From assembly GCA_023667095.1 (NCBI GenBank), contig JAMPAT010000001.1, forward strand, positions 1-64,000: 64,000 nucleotides of DNA. The letters run 5' to 3'. The DNA comes from Bacteroidales bacterium. GTDB lineage: Bacteria > Bacteroidota > Bacteroidia > Bacteroidales > UBA932. Position 1 is the first letter of the stretch, and each line of letters opens with the position of its first letter. Of the stretch, positions 17,446 to 27,052 are shown piece by piece. The notes under the pieces were generated by a model. The model was not told the DNA's origin, did no database searches, and saw only the letters and a list, made by a program, of their open reading frames with translations. The position numbers and the translations under genes are program-made.

Positions 17446-18648
17446 ATGGCGAACATATCAGACAAGGCAAGGCTGATGCCGGCTTCCGCTATCAGGAAGC
17501 TCGTTCCGTATGCAGATGCAGCCAAGAAACAGGGAATCAAGGTTTATCACCTCAATATAGGGCAGCCGGACATAAAGTCCCCGGAATGTGCCCTTGATGC
17601 CATCAAGGAGAACAGGCTCACACATGTCTCATATTCACACTCCGCGGGCCTGGCTGAACTTCGTGAGGGACTTGCACATAAATATTACAGGAAGATAGGC
17701 ATAGATATAGACCATTCAGAGATTATCGTCACGGTCGCAGGAAGCGAAAGCGTCAACATGGCATTGGAAATCACATGCAATGCAGGAGACGAAATCATTG
17801 TGCTTGAACCTTTCTACACAAACTACAACACATTCGCATTCCTTAACGGAATAACGCTGAAGGCGATACCGACAGACATACGCAACGGGTTCCAGGTACC
17901 TCCGATGGAGGAATTCGAGAAGGCGATAACACCAAGGACCAAGGCAATTCTCGTCTGCAACCCCGGCAATCCTACAGGAACCCTCTATTCCAGGGAAAGC
18001 ATGCTCGCGCTTGGAGAAATCGCGAGGAAACACGACCTGTTCCTGATTTCAGATGAGGTATACAGGGAATTCTGCTACACTGATGAGCCGCATTTCAGCG
18101 CGATGAACATTCCGGAGCTGGAGCAGAATGTAATCCTTGTCGACTCTGTCTCAAAGAGATACAACCTTTGCGGAGCACGCGTTGGCTGCATAGTCTCACA
18201 CAACAGGGAGGTAATGGCAGCTGCCATGAAATATGCTCAGATGAGGCTTTGCCCGCCTGTCCTTGGACAGATTGCATCAATAGGGGCGCTTGACACTCCA
18301 GATGAGTATTTTGCCGCAGTGAGGAAGGAGTATATCGTCCGCAGGGACTTCATGATAAAGAAACTTAACGAAATCCCGGGAGTATTCACCCCTGTTCCGA
18401 TGGGAGCATTCTACACAATTGCCGAACTTCCTGTAGATGACACAGAGAAATTCGCCAGATGGATGCTGGAAAATTTCCGCATCGGAAACGAGACTACAAT
18501 GGTAACTCCTGCCGCATCATTCTACAAGACACCGGGAAAGGGACTGAACCACGCCCGTCTCGCGTATGTCCTTGAGATCCCTGAAATGGAGAAGGCACTG
18601 CATATACTTGCAGAAGGCTTGAAAGCATATCCTGGAAGGAGAATGTAG
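17446..18648 (+). CDS. PLP-dependent aminotransferase, class I/II
   Basis: This 400-residue fold type I aminotransferase transfers amino groups between an amino acid and a 2-oxo acid in the cytoplasm. It shows YSHSAGLAELREGLAHKYYR near the N-terminus, CNPGNPTGTLYS (cofactor and substrate contacts), ISDEVYREFCY, and the PLP lysine in DSVSKRYNLCGARVG. Late residues HARLAYVLE carry the substrate-carboxylate arginine. Length is typical. It is often annotated as aspartate or generic aminotransferase; the amino donor cannot be fixed. Its divergence from glnN suggests a role in nitrogen distribution. A long stem-loop follows between it and the convergent pssA gene. Confidence 0.88.
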   Translation: MANISDKARLMPASAIRKLVPYADAAKKQGIKVYHLNIGQPDIKSPECALDAIKENRLTHVSYSHSAGLAELREGLAHKYYRKIGIDIDHSEIIVTVAGSESVNMALEITCNAGDEIIVLEPFYTNYNTFAFLNGITLKAIPTDIRNGFQVPPMEEFEKAITPRTKAILVCNPGNPTGTLYSRESMLALGEIARKHDLFLISDEVYREFCYTDEPHFSAMNIPELEQNVILVDSVSKRYNLCGARVGCIVSHNREVMAAAMKYAQMRLCPPVLGQIASIGALDTPDEYFAAVRKEYIVRRDFMIKKLNEIPGVFTPVPMGAFYTIAELPVDDTEKFARWMLENFRIGNETTMVTPAASFYKTPGKGLNHARLAYVLEIPEMEKALHILAEGLKAYPGRRM

Positions 18649-18712
18649 GGTACGTCTGGCTACAGGCTTCACTTTTACGGCAATACTTATCTTGCTTCAA
18701 GACTATATGACA

Positions 18713-18759
18713 TGAACATCCCCCTAAAAGTTAGACAAAAACTTTTAGGGGGATGTTCA
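18713..18759. repeat. Perfect 20-bp stem palindrome with IS-end-like sequence between convergent genes
   Basis: Arms 18713-18732 and 18740-18759 are exact reverse complements (TGAACATCCCCC then TAAAAGTT) around the 7-nt loop AGACAAA. The arm looks like the terminal repeat of IS3/IS150-group elements (TGAAC, run of C, AAAAGTT, GACA), so this may be two IS ends or a minimal MITE. It lies between the aminotransferase (+) and pssA (-) and could act as a two-way terminator. A related palindrome lies at 34450-34483. Confidence 0.75.
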
Positions 18760-18799
18760 ATTGAGGGGTGCCCTCTTGCTTTATATATTTTCACCGGAA

Positions 18800-19531
18800 T
18801 CAGCAGGACTTCGGTGTAGAAATATAATTGACTATATTCATTATTATATATATGGCAACTGCAAGGATGAAAATCATTGAGAATTTCAGCCTGAGCAGGA
18901 GCACCATCAGGGACACGGCCAGGCAGAGGGCTATAAACCCGAAGCGGAGCTTGTATATGACAGTATCCTTTTTCTGCCCTTTCTTGAATTTCAGGGAGAA
19001 CATCGGCAGCTCGCTGACAAGCATAAGGGACAGAATGACAGATATCACAGGGATAAAGACATTCCCGGAAGCCCATACGGTCAGGAAACTGTCCGGTACT
19101 GTATATACGTAATGCACAAGCGCACCGCAGAAAATTGCGTTGGCAGGCACCGCCAGTCCGATGAAATTATCTCGCTGACGCTCATCCACATTGAATTTAG
19201 CCAGCCGCAATGCGGAGAGCATCACGATGACAAGCGGGATATAGCTCCAGAACACCTCACCAGAATGCGCAACCATATAACGGTTCAGCATTATGGAAGG
19301 CAGCAGCCCGAAACTGACAAGGTCAGCCAGGGAGTCCAGCTCCTTGCCGATCTCGGAATAGGCATTCAGTGCCCTTGCAGACAGGCCGTCACAGAAATCA
19401 CATACGGAAGCGGCCAGTATAAGGTAGAACGCATAGTCCGGCCTTCCGTTAAAAGCAGCTATCACACCCAGTACCCCACAAAGGAGGTTCATGGATGTGA
19501 CAGTATTAGGTATATGTCTGACTATTTTCAT
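18800..19531 (-). CDS. pssA: CDP-diacylglycerol-serine O-phosphatidyltransferase
   Basis: This 243-residue membrane enzyme joins serine to CDP-diacylglycerol to make phosphatidylserine, the precursor of phosphatidylethanolamine. The CDP-alcohol phosphatidyltransferase signature is complete: Asp48, Gly49, Ala52, Arg53, Gly62, Asp66 and Asp70. Several hydrophobic segments follow, including a C-terminal pair. Length fits the Bacteroidetes type. It lies 29 bp downstream of a secreted C1 peptidase gene on the same strand. No phosphatidylserine decarboxylase gene is nearby in the window. Confidence 0.9.
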   Translation of the reverse strand: MKIVRHIPNTVTSMNLLCGVLGVIAAFNGRPDYAFYLILAASVCDFCDGLSARALNAYSEIGKELDSLADLVSFGLLPSIMLNRYMVAHSGEVFWSYIPLVIVMLSALRLAKFNVDERQRDNFIGLAVPANAIFCGALVHYVYTVPDSFLTVWASGNVFIPVISVILSLMLVSELPMFSLKFKKGQKKDTVIYKLRFGFIALCLAVSLMVLLLRLKFSMIFILAVAIYIIMNIVNYISTPKSC

Positions 19532-19560
19532 AGTTCAATTCTCAAAGAACCGGAAATCAG

Positions 19561-20763
19561 CTATTTGATGCCAAGTTTCTTCTTGATGTCCTTAGGCAGA
19601 GCGTCCTTGTGTACAACGATATTGAGGGTCTTGTACCTTACGAATGCGTCTGAAGCATACCAGACACCGTCATATTTACCTGCATCGCCCCATGAATTCT
19701 TCACTATGAAGAACTTGTTGCCGTTCTGGTCCTGTGCGATACCATAGATGTGCATTCCATGGTCATCGGTAGTCTGCTTGTTGTCGTATGCAATCTGGCG
19801 CATCTCCTGTGTAATCTTCTTTTCCACAGACGAAGTTGCCTGCTGCGGCTTTGCGCTCTCGTCCTTTCCTACCCAGTGCTCCTGGTCTGAACCTGCCGAA
19901 GGCTTCTCATCCACGTCAGGAATTGTAGCAAGTCCATTGCGTGTAAATCCGGACTCACTTACATCTGAGCCCCAGGCGATTGAATATCCTTTGTCAATTG
20001 CATTGTACATTACAGCCATAAATTCGTCTATAGGGAGGTTATAGGCGGAATCCCAACGCCAGTTGTCGCATACCTCGATTACAAACGGCTCATAGAAAGG
20101 ATGATGTGTGAATGAAGTGAGGTTGACGTAGTCTGAAGTGTTGATTCCAAGGAAATCCCTGAAAGACTCCGGAGTATATTTCACACCTTTGTACTCGAAC
20201 TCCTGAGGATACTCGCCAAGGTATGCGGAGATGATTCCGTCATAGCCGTTGAGCCATGCAGTAGTGAGTTTCCTGTTAGGATTCTTTGCAATAGCTTCTA
20301 CGTAGGCAGCGAGCACTGCATCCATCTCCGAGTGCTCAGGCTTGTCCGTGCCATAGTTGAGTCCCGGCATTTCGTCCTGCGGGACGATTCCATAGTCATT
20401 GATGACATGGAGTACATCACCGAATGAACTTCCTGCGCTGAATCCGAGCTTGCCGTCAAGCCTTACATATTTCACTGCCCTGTCGTGGTATGACTTGCCG
20501 ACAACAAACATCTCAGAAAGGTCGATGTCATCAATACCCTTTGTCCTGAGAATCTCCGACTCCACAAAAGAGAGTGCAGAGAAGCACCAGCATGTGCCTG
20601 AGCGATACTGGTTCTTGATGCTTGTCACAGGGACCTCCTTTACGACTGTGAATTCATATTCAGGAGCTTTAGCTTCATTGCTTGCAGGACCCTGGGCCCA
20701 TACAGCAGGTGCAGCAGCAAGAGTCGCCGCCGCAGCCATCATAAACATTCTGACGTTATTCAT
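19561..20763 (-). CDS. Secreted C1-family cysteine peptidase (bleomycin hydrolase-like)
   Basis: The 400-residue protein has a cleavable signal peptide ending AVWAQ and a papain-fold peptidase domain. The catalytic cysteine is Cys58 in RSGTCWCFSA. The catalytic His lies in HGMHIYGIAQ and the Asn in FFIVKNSWGD near the C-terminus, the order of the C1B bleomycin-hydrolase/PepC group. It is probably an aminopeptidase or endopeptidase of the periplasm or outside. It precedes pssA on the same strand by 29 bp. Confidence 0.88.
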   Translation of the reverse strand: MNNVRMFMMAAAATLAAAPAVWAQGPASNEAKAPEYEFTVVKEVPVTSIKNQYRSGTCWCFSALSFVESEILRTKGIDDIDLSEMFVVGKSYHDRAVKYVRLDGKLGFSAGSSFGDVLHVINDYGIVPQDEMPGLNYGTDKPEHSEMDAVLAAYVEAIAKNPNRKLTTAWLNGYDGIISAYLGEYPQEFEYKGVKYTPESFRDFLGINTSDYVNLTSFTHHPFYEPFVIEVCDNWRWDSAYNLPIDEFMAVMYNAIDKGYSIAWGSDVSESGFTRNGLATIPDVDEKPSAGSDQEHWVGKDESAKPQQATSSVEKKITQEMRQIAYDNKQTTDDHGMHIYGIAQDQNGNKFFIVKNSWGDAGKYDGVWYASDAFVRYKTLNIVVHKDALPKDIKKKLGIK

Positions 20764-20834
20764 ATAGATGAAATTTTAAAAATATTCATACATCTGTCAG
20801 TCTTACTAAGACGATGAAACTGACACAAAACATA

Positions 20835-20842
20835 CAAAGTTA
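20835..20842 (-). promoter_or_regulatory. Probable -7 element of the C1 peptidase gene
   Basis: TAACTTTG on the minus strand matches TAnnTTTG, 71 bp before the ATG at 20763, in the region divergent from the hydrolase gene at 20884. Confidence 0.45.
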
Positions 20843-20883
20843 GCAATATTTTGTAAATTCGCGGCCTAAAAAGAAATAAAGTT

Positions 20884-21543
20884 ATGCTTAAAGCAGTCAA
20901 TATCCTGTATATACACGGAATGGGAGGAGGCGCAGACAGCCGTATCCCCGGAATACTCAAAGAGCGCATCAGCAGTCACTTGCCGGAAAATTCCGGTGTT
21001 GAAATAAATGTGACCGTGCGCACCTACAGCTTTGACCCGGAAGTGGCCGGTGCGCAAATCAGGAGCTGGACAGAAGAGATTTGTCCGTCGCTCATTGTCG
21101 GTGAATCCCTCGGTTCGCTGAATGCAATCCGCATCAAGGGAGTGCCGCATGTGCTGGTATCCCCTTCGCTGAACGCTCCGCTGTATCTTGGATACCTGGC
21201 TTTCCTTGCGCTTGTCCCAGGGGTCACCCCCATGCTTGACTGGATATACAGGCCCAAGGAGGGCGACAGGCAAAGGCTTCATTTCACGTTCATGACATTG
21301 CGTAAATACCGGAAACTGAGGAAAGAGGCGCTGGACTGTAGCCCTGCCCGTGGCGGCAAGGACTATTTCCACGCTTTTTTCGGAGACCATGACCACTACA
21401 GGAAAAGCGGGATTGTCAGTGTCGGAACATGGAAGAAATATTTCGGTGAAGACACATTCACAGGCTACCCGGGCACACATTTCATGGAAGAGGAATTTGT
21501 CGAGGGCATGCTGATACCAAAGATTCTGGAAAAAATACTCTGA
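20884..21543 (+). CDS. Small alpha/beta hydrolase, YqiA-like esterase
   Basis: The 219-residue protein has the features of an alpha/beta-hydrolase: an oxyanion-hole segment LYIHGMGGG near the N-terminus, the nucleophile elbow VGESLGSLNA, an acidic residue in FFGDHDHY and a late histidine in GYPGTHFMEEE. The shape resembles YqiA-type esterases and small lipases. It has no signal peptide. The metallophosphoesterase gene follows 7 bp downstream, so they are probably co-transcribed. The substrate is unknown. Confidence 0.8.
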   Translation: MLKAVNILYIHGMGGGADSRIPGILKERISSHLPENSGVEINVTVRTYSFDPEVAGAQIRSWTEEICPSLIVGESLGSLNAIRIKGVPHVLVSPSLNAPLYLGYLAFLALVPGVTPMLDWIYRPKEGDRQRLHFTFMTLRKYRKLRKEALDCSPARGGKDYFHAFFGDHDHYRKSGIVSVGTWKKYFGEDTFTGYPGTHFMEEEFVEGMLIPKILEKIL

Positions 21544-21550
21544 GACGGAT

Positions 21551-22639
21551 ATGGAGATATTGATTACACTTGTCATACTTGCAGTCATAGAGGCTCTGCT
21601 GGCCATTCTTGTCTGCGCTGTCGCCATGGTATCCGCAATGGCAGGCTGCAGTTTCCGGAAAGTGGCATCCACCGGGCTTTGGCTGCTTATACTTCCTCCA
21701 CTCTTCACCATTTACGGGACATTTGCAGAGAGGAACATATTCAGGACTGTCCCTGTGGAGATATACTCGGAGAATATTCCGGAATCATTTGACGGATACC
21801 GTATTGTACATATTTCAGACCTGCATCTCAGTTCGTTTGCAGGCAGGAAAAGGCAGCTGGAAAAGGCGGTGCAGAAAATCAATGCACTGAAGCCAGACAT
21901 GATTGCCATGACAGGAGACCTGATCACCTTCAGCCCTTCTGAGATAAATGGCTGCGACACAATACTCTCGAGGCTGAGTGCCGCCGACGGGGTCTTCTCA
22001 GTCCTCGGTAACCATGACTACTGTATCTACGACAGGAGAAGCAGGGAGAAAGCCACGCCAGACATTGTGCGCAGCGTAATTGCAGCGGAAAAGGCCATGG
22101 GATGGAATGTCCTGGTAAATGAGAATGTCACAATCGCCAGGGGGAATGGTACAATAAGCGTCATAGGTGTCGAGAACATTTCTTCTTCACCAAAGTTCCC
22201 ATCCTACGGTGACCTGCATCTGGCCTCTTCCGGTGCGGACAGCAGATTCAAGGTGCTGCTCAGCCATGACCCGACCCACTGGAGGATGGAGGTTGCAGGG
22301 AAAAGCGACATCGACCTGATGCTTTCGGGTCACACTCATGACATGCAGCTGTCATTTTTCTGCTGGTCTCCAAGCAGCCTCATATATGACGAACATTGCG
22401 GGTTATATTCCTACAAAAAATTGACAGACAGTAAAGATAACATATTAGTTAGTCATACTAACAAAAATGTTATAAAAGAAAACTCAAAGAAAAAAGGTAT
22501 CGCCGCTGACAAACGGCAATACCTTTACGTGAATATCGGCCTCGGAGAGACCGGGTTTCCTGCCAGAATCGGGGCAAGGCCAGAAATAACAGCAATTACC
22601 CTAAGAAGAATCCCTGCTCCGAGATGCCGGCATCAATAG
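21551..22639 (+). CDS. Membrane-anchored metallophosphoesterase with a hairpin-bearing insert
   Basis: This 362-residue calcineurin-like phosphoesterase begins with two hydrophobic segments, placing its catalytic domain outside the inner membrane. Metal-binding motifs are [28 protein letters not shown] and LSGHTHDMQ, in canonical order. It resembles YkuE/LpxG-type enzymes, of which some cleave UDP-diacylglucosamine. Residues about 290-325 are a lysine- and asparagine-rich insert not expected in the family. Its DNA is AT-rich and forms two hairpins (22439-22471 and 22493-22526), after which the conserved [15 protein letters not shown] resumes in frame. The 3' end overlaps the convergent rubrerythrin gene by 7 bp. 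Confidence 0.85.
   Translation: MEILITLVILAVIEALLAILVCAVAMVSAMAGCSFRKVASTGLWLLILPPLFTIYGTFAERNIFRTVPVEIYSENIPESFDGYRIVHISDLHLSSFAGRKRQLEKAVQKINALKPDMIAMTGDLITFSPSEINGCDTILSRLSAADGVFSVLGNHDYCIYDRRSREKATPDIVRSVIAAEKAMGWNVLVNENVTIARGNGTISVIGVENISSSPKFPSYGDLHLASSGADSRFKVLLSHDPTHWRMEVAGKSDIDLMLSGHTHDMQLSFFCWSPSSLIYDEHCGLYSYKKLTDSKDNILVSHTNKNVIKENSKKKGIAADKRQYLYVNIGLGETGFPARIGARPEITAITLRRIPAPRCRHQ
22439..22526. repeat. Two adjacent hairpins inside the phosphoesterase gene
   Basis: The first has arms AACAT/ATGTT and GTTAGT/ACTAAC (22439-22471). The second has arms AAAGGTAT/ATACCTTT and GCCG/CGGC (22493-22526). Both lie in the AT-rich in-frame insert of the metallophosphoesterase. Confidence 0.6.
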
Positions 22640-23175
22640 TTCTCTGAATGAAGCTCGAAATATGCCTTCTCATGCTTGCAGACTGGGCATATTGACGGTG
22701 CCTTTTTGCCAATTACAATATGGCCGCAGTTGCTGCATTCCCAAATCATTTCCTTGTCCCTTGAAAAGACGAGTCCTTCCTCTATATTCTCAAGGAGCTT
22801 GCGATAACGCTCCTCGTGCCTCTTTTCGATTGCTGCAACCTGCTCGAAAAGAAGGGCGATATCCTTGAAGCCTTCCTTGTGGGCATCCTCGGCAAAGGAT
22901 GCATACATGTCTGTCCACTCATAGTTTTCGCCTGCAGCCGCGTCCTTCAGGTTCTCTTCCGTTCCCGGCACTTCGCCGCCATGCAACAGCTTGAACCAGA
23001 TTTTGGCATGCTCCTTTTCATTGTGGGCAGTCTCTTCAAAGAGCTTTCCTAGCTGTACATATCCGTCCTTCTTGGCCTTGGAGGCATAATACAGGTATTT
23101 GGTATGGGCCTGTGACTCACCGGCGTAAGCAGCCATAAGGTTAGCTTCTGTCTTGGTTCCTTTCAATGTTTTCAT
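22633..23175 (-). CDS. rbr: Rubrerythrin
   Basis: This 180-residue non-haem iron protein reduces hydrogen peroxide in anaerobes. The N-terminal ferritin-like four-helix domain carries the diiron ligands in [32 protein letters not shown] and [10 protein letters not shown]. The C-terminal rubredoxin domain has the two cysteine pairs CSNCG and CPVCK for one iron. It is full length. A single-gene unit fits oxidative-stress defence of an obligate anaerobe. Its 3' end overlaps the convergent phosphoesterase gene. Confidence 0.95.
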   Translation of the reverse strand: MKTLKGTKTEANLMAAYAGESQAHTKYLYYASKAKKDGYVQLGKLFEETAHNEKEHAKIWFKLLHGGEVPGTEENLKDAAAGENYEWTDMYASFAEDAHKEGFKDIALLFEQVAAIEKRHEERYRKLLENIEEGLVFSRDKEMIWECSNCGHIVIGKKAPSICPVCKHEKAYFELHSENY

Positions 23176-23383
23176 AATTCCTATATTTTTTAAAGTACAA
23201 ATGTCTGTTTAATCCGGCGGGAGGCTAAAACAAAAAGCGTTCCGAACTTGCAAATATACAGTTTATATCCATAGTACTTGCGTTTACATCCGCAAAGTGG
23301 CATTTAAGGGGATTTTTAAAGATTTTTCGCGGATGTTCTGACATTTTTTCTTACCTTGCACTGATTTATATACAGTAGAAACG

Positions 23384-24175
23384 ATGAACAAGCAGAACTC
23401 CGAATCCCTGTCACTGCCTGAAAGGCATTCCAGAATACTTGCAATGCTCCAGCAGAACGGCTCCATTACCGTGACACAATTGGCAGATACATTCAAGGTT
23501 TCAGAAGTCACCATACGAAAGGACCTTTCATATCTTGAACAGCAGAAGAAGCTGTACAGGACGCATGGAAGCGCAATACTTATCAGTCCGTATATCGGCG
23601 ACAGGCATATCAATGAGAAAGAGAAGAAGAATATTGCCGAGAAGCAGGCCATCGGCAAGGCTGCTGCAACTCTCGTCACCCCGGACGACTCAATCATAAT
23701 AGCCTCCGGGACAACCCTTACATATTTCGCACGCGAGATACAGCCGCAGGGCCGGCTGACTGTAATCACCTCTTCCCTGCCTGTTACCACAATACTTTCG
23801 CAACAGAGCCAGGTAGACCTGATGCAGCTCGGGGGCATAACAAGGAACAGTTCCATATCAGTAGTCGGGCCGTTCGCAGAGCAGATGCTTGCCAACTTCA
23901 ACTGCAGCAAGCTTTTCCTTGGAGTGGACGGAATAGACCTCGACTTCGGCCTCACTACCACCAATATGCTTGAGGCACAGCTCAACAAGGTGATGATGAA
24001 CACCTCACAGCAGGTAGTGGTGCTTGCGGACAGCACTAAGTTCGGTCGCCGCGGATTCAGCAAGATTTGCGAGCTCGAGGCTGTTGACAGGATCATCACA
24101 GACAGCGGCATCTCCCCTCTTTACCTTGACGGCCTGAACAAGCAGGGAATCGAGGTGACCGTCATAGATGTCTGA
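23384..24175 (+). CDS. DeoR/GlpR-family transcriptional regulator
   Basis: This 263-residue regulator has an N-terminal DeoR winged helix (ERHSRILAMLQQNGSITVTQLAD, then VSEVTIRKDLSYLEQQKKLYRTHGSA) and a C-terminal sugar-phosphate sensor domain of the DeoR type (IIIASGTTLTYFA, then LFLGVDGIDLDFGLTT and VVVLADSTKFGRRGF). It lies directly upstream of, and on the same strand as, the GH31-GlpT-GDPD operon, 177 bp before that start. A GlpR-like control of that operon by glycerol 3-phosphate or a hexose phosphate is an inference from position. Confidence 0.9.
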   Translation: MNKQNSESLSLPERHSRILAMLQQNGSITVTQLADTFKVSEVTIRKDLSYLEQQKKLYRTHGSAILISPYIGDRHINEKEKKNIAEKQAIGKAAATLVTPDDSIIIASGTTLTYFAREIQPQGRLTVITSSLPVTTILSQQSQVDLMQLGGITRNSSISVVGPFAEQMLANFNCSKLFLGVDGIDLDFGLTTTNMLEAQLNKVMMNTSQQVVVLADSTKFGRRGFSKICELEAVDRIITDSGISPLYLDGLNKQGIEVTVIDV

Positions 24176-24314
24176 TGCCTTTCGCAGACGGAACCCCGCA
24201 GTTTCACATCAAAAGTCAAAACGGAAGTTTTACATAAAACGGAAATCTTCTGATATTTTGTTTGTCTGCATATAGTTTTCGAAACAAAAGCAATCTTTAT
24301 CTTATTATTTTTAT

Positions 24315-24322
24315 TACTTTTG
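24315..24322 (+). promoter_or_regulatory. Probable -7 element of the GH31-GlpT-GDPD operon
   Basis: TACTTTTG matches TAnnTTTG, 30 bp before the ATG at 24353. It overlaps the TTG at 24320 that would begin the longest frame, which argues for the later start. Confidence 0.55.
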
Positions 24323-24352
24323 CATTCGAAACCTGTATTTATTACACTCGAA

Positions 24353-27037
24353 ATGGTTAAAAGATTTCTTTCGGTTGCCTGCCTGGCAATCTTTTCATTT
24401 GCGGCAATGGCCTCTGAGGCCGCCCAGTACAATCCAGTGGCCGATTCAAGGGCCATTGTTGAATCCGGGAATGCCAGATTTACTGTACTTACCCCGAGGC
24501 TCATCAGGATGGAATGGGCAGAGAACGGGAAATTTGAAGACAGGGCGACTCTCGCCATTGTCAACAGGAACCTTGAAGTACCTTATTATAAAGTAAGGAA
24601 AAACGGCGGCAAGGTGACCATCTCCACAGAGAATATGACCCTGACATATTCCGGAAACGGAAAATTCAGCCAGGACAACTTGAAGGTTGACTTCACAATG
24701 TCCGATCCGCTCAGCAGGAAAGGCATAAGGACCGTGACATGGAAGCCTGGCATGGACGAAAGCGGAAACCTTCTCGGAACGACAAGGACCCTTGACAAAT
24801 GCGATGGCACAAAGACAGTGGAGCCATACGACCCTGGTGTCCTTTCAAGGGACGGCTGGGCCATTATAGACGAGACCGCAAGGCCTGTTCTCGTGCGCGA
24901 TGGCAGCGACTGGGGCGAATGGGTAGAAGAAAGGGACAGTACAGACAGGGCTGACCTCTATATCTTTGCCTATGGGCACGAATACAAGGATGCACTTGCG
25001 GATTTCACCAAGGTGGCAGGAAAGATTCCGCTCCCTCCGAAATATGCTTTCGGATATTGGTGGTCACGCTATTGGCAATACTCTGATTTCGAGTTTGTTG
25101 ACCTTGCAAAGACAATCAGGTCCCTGAATATCCCTATCGATGTCATGGTAATCGACATGGACTGGCATGAGACATGGACGCTCAGGAGAAAAGGTGCGCC
25201 GAAAGATGAATTCGGACAGAGGATAGGATGGACTGGCTACACCTGGCAGGGGCAGCTCTTCCCTGCGCCGGAGAATTTCCTTGCAGACATACACAATCTT
25301 GACATGAAAACCTCGCTGAACCTGCATCCGGCCTCCGGCATACAGCCTTACGAAGAGTGCTATGACAGATTCATCAGGGACTACACATCAAGGACTTCGG
25401 AATATGACGGTCCGGAGGGATTTGTGGACAAGGACGGCAAAAAGGCCCCTGTGCCATTCAGAATCAGCAGCCAGCAGTGGACAGATGCGTATTTCAATTC
25501 TGTGATACACCCTTTGGAGGATATGGGGGTTGACTTTTGGTGGCTTGACTGGCAGCAGTGGAAATACAGCAAATACATGCCTTCGCTGAACAACACCTTC
25601 TGGCTCAACTGGACATTCTTCAATGACAAGGTCCGCAGACTCGAATCCCAGGGGACAGCAGCTGAACGCCCTATGATTTACCACAGATGGGGCGGCATAG
25701 GGAGCCACAGATACCAGATCGGCTTCTCCGGTGACACGTATGACACATGGGAGGTGCTCGGCTACCTTCCGTATTTCACTTCCACATCCTCAAATGTCGG
25801 CTATGGCTACTGGGGACATGACATCGGAGGGCACATGCAGAAGAAGCCCCACCCTACCGACCCTGAGATGTATACAAGGTGGCTCCAGTATGGAGTCTTC
25901 ACCCCTATCTTCAAGACGCATTCGACCAAGACTCCTGATATAGAGAGGCGTCTGTGGGCCTTCCCGGAATATTTCAGCACAATGCGCGAGGCAATACGTC
26001 TGAGGTACAGCCTTTCACCTTATATATATAATGCAGCACGCACGGCATACGACACTGGAATATCCATGTGCCGGCCTATGTACTATGACTATCCAGAGAG
26101 CGATGAGGCCTATACGTGGAATCAGCAGTACATGTTCGGCGATGACATTCTCGTGACAGTGCTTGACAGGCCTGCAGACGAAGTCACAGGACTTACCGGG
26201 CGTGAAATCTGGTTCCCGGCAGGAAATTCATGGTATGACATGGCGACCGGAGAGATGATTGAAGGAGGACAGTGCATCACAAGGCATTACACAATCAACG
26301 AAAATCCATATTTCGTGAAGGCGGGTGCCATAATTCCGATGGCATCTCCTGATATACAGTCGCTACAGGAGGAAAGCAACGAGATATATTTCTTTGTTGC
26401 ACCTGGAGACGGCCAGAGCACAGCCAGGCTATATGAAGATGACGGCAGGACGCAGGCATACGGCAACGACTACGCTGTCACAGATATCTTCAAGTCATCT
26501 GCTGACGGAAACTTTACAATGAAGATCTCTGCAAGGAAAGGCAGCTACAATGGAATGCCGGCAGGGCGCAAAGTAAGGATTGTCCTCGACGGGATACTCC
26601 CTCCTTCATGTGTCAAGGTAAACGGAAAGGAGATTCCATGGTCGCGCTTTGCAAAGGACGGCGAATGGAAATATGACGGGAAGGAGCTTGCGGCAACAAT
26701 ATTGCTCCCGGAGATGCCTGCTGACAAGGATATTGCAATAGAGTGCACAATGGACAGTCCATCAGATATCTATGGAAAGAAAGGCCTTCTGAAACGCATG
26801 GCAGCCATTACTCCAGAGGCCAAGATGGTATTCGGAGGGAAGGTGGACAGCTACATCATGCTCCCTATCCCGTTCCTGAAGGTTGCACAATGCTCAAGCT
26901 TCATTACGGAAGACCCTGCAAATACAGGCAAATACCTCAGTGAGATTGACCAGGAGGCTGTAAATGCTGCATTTGCAGAGTATGGGACACTACCGGAAGA
27001 CTTCAAATTAAAAATCAAGGCTCAAGGAAGCCTATAA
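24353..27037 (+). CDS. Secreted GH31 alpha-glycosidase
   Basis: The predicted protein of about 894 residues has a signal peptide ending AAMASEA and a glycoside hydrolase family 31 domain. Landmarks are VMVIDMDWHETW, MGVDFWWLDWQQWK (nucleophile Asp in the WLD context) and GFSGDTYDTWE (acid/base Asp region), then GHDIGGHM, and a beta-sandwich segment with LYEDDGRTQAYG. It is most likely an alpha-glucosidase or alpha-xylosidase of the periplasm. About 100 residues follow the last known domain and I do not recognise them. The GlpT-like gene begins 15 bp downstream, and the linkage to a phosphodiesterase suggests a glucosylated glycerophosphate substrate. Confidence 0.9.
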   Translation: MVKRFLSVACLAIFSFAAMASEAAQYNPVADSRAIVESGNARFTVLTPRLIRMEWAENGKFEDRATLAIVNRNLEVPYYKVRKNGGKVTISTENMTLTYSGNGKFSQDNLKVDFTMSDPLSRKGIRTVTWKPGMDESGNLLGTTRTLDKCDGTKTVEPYDPGVLSRDGWAIIDETARPVLVRDGSDWGEWVEERDSTDRADLYIFAYGHEYKDALADFTKVAGKIPLPPKYAFGYWWSRYWQYSDFEFVDLAKTIRSLNIPIDVMVIDMDWHETWTLRRKGAPKDEFGQRIGWTGYTWQGQLFPAPENFLADIHNLDMKTSLNLHPASGIQPYEECYDRFIRDYTSRTSEYDGPEGFVDKDGKKAPVPFRISSQQWTDAYFNSVIHPLEDMGVDFWWLDWQQWKYSKYMPSLNNTFWLNWTFFNDKVRRLESQGTAAERPMIYHRWGGIGSHRYQIGFSGDTYDTWEVLGYLPYFTSTSSNVGYGYWGHDIGGHMQKKPHPTDPEMYTRWLQYGVFTPIFKTHSTKTPDIERRLWAFPEYFSTMREAIRLRYSLSPYIYNAARTAYDTGISMCRPMYYDYPESDEAYTWNQQYMFGDDILVTVLDRPADEVTGLTGREIWFPAGNSWYDMATGEMIEGGQCITRHYTINENPYFVKAGAIIPMASPDIQSLQEESNEIYFFVAPGDGQSTARLYEDDGRTQAYGNDYAVTDIFKSSADGNFTMKISARKGSYNGMPAGRKVRIVLDGILPPSCVKVNGKEIPWSRFAKDGEWKYDGKELAATILLPEMPADKDIAIECTMDSPSDIYGKKGLLKRMAAITPEAKMVFGGKVDSYIMLPIPFLKVAQCSSFITEDPANTGKYLSEIDQEAVNAAFAEYGTLPEDFKLKIKAQGSL

Positions 27038-27052
27038 AAACAACTAAACACA

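Noticed and set aside
20866..21711. Minus-strand ORF of 281 codons
   Set aside because: It is antisense to the alpha/beta-hydrolase gene and the start of the phosphoesterase gene; the plus-strand frames show catalytic motifs.
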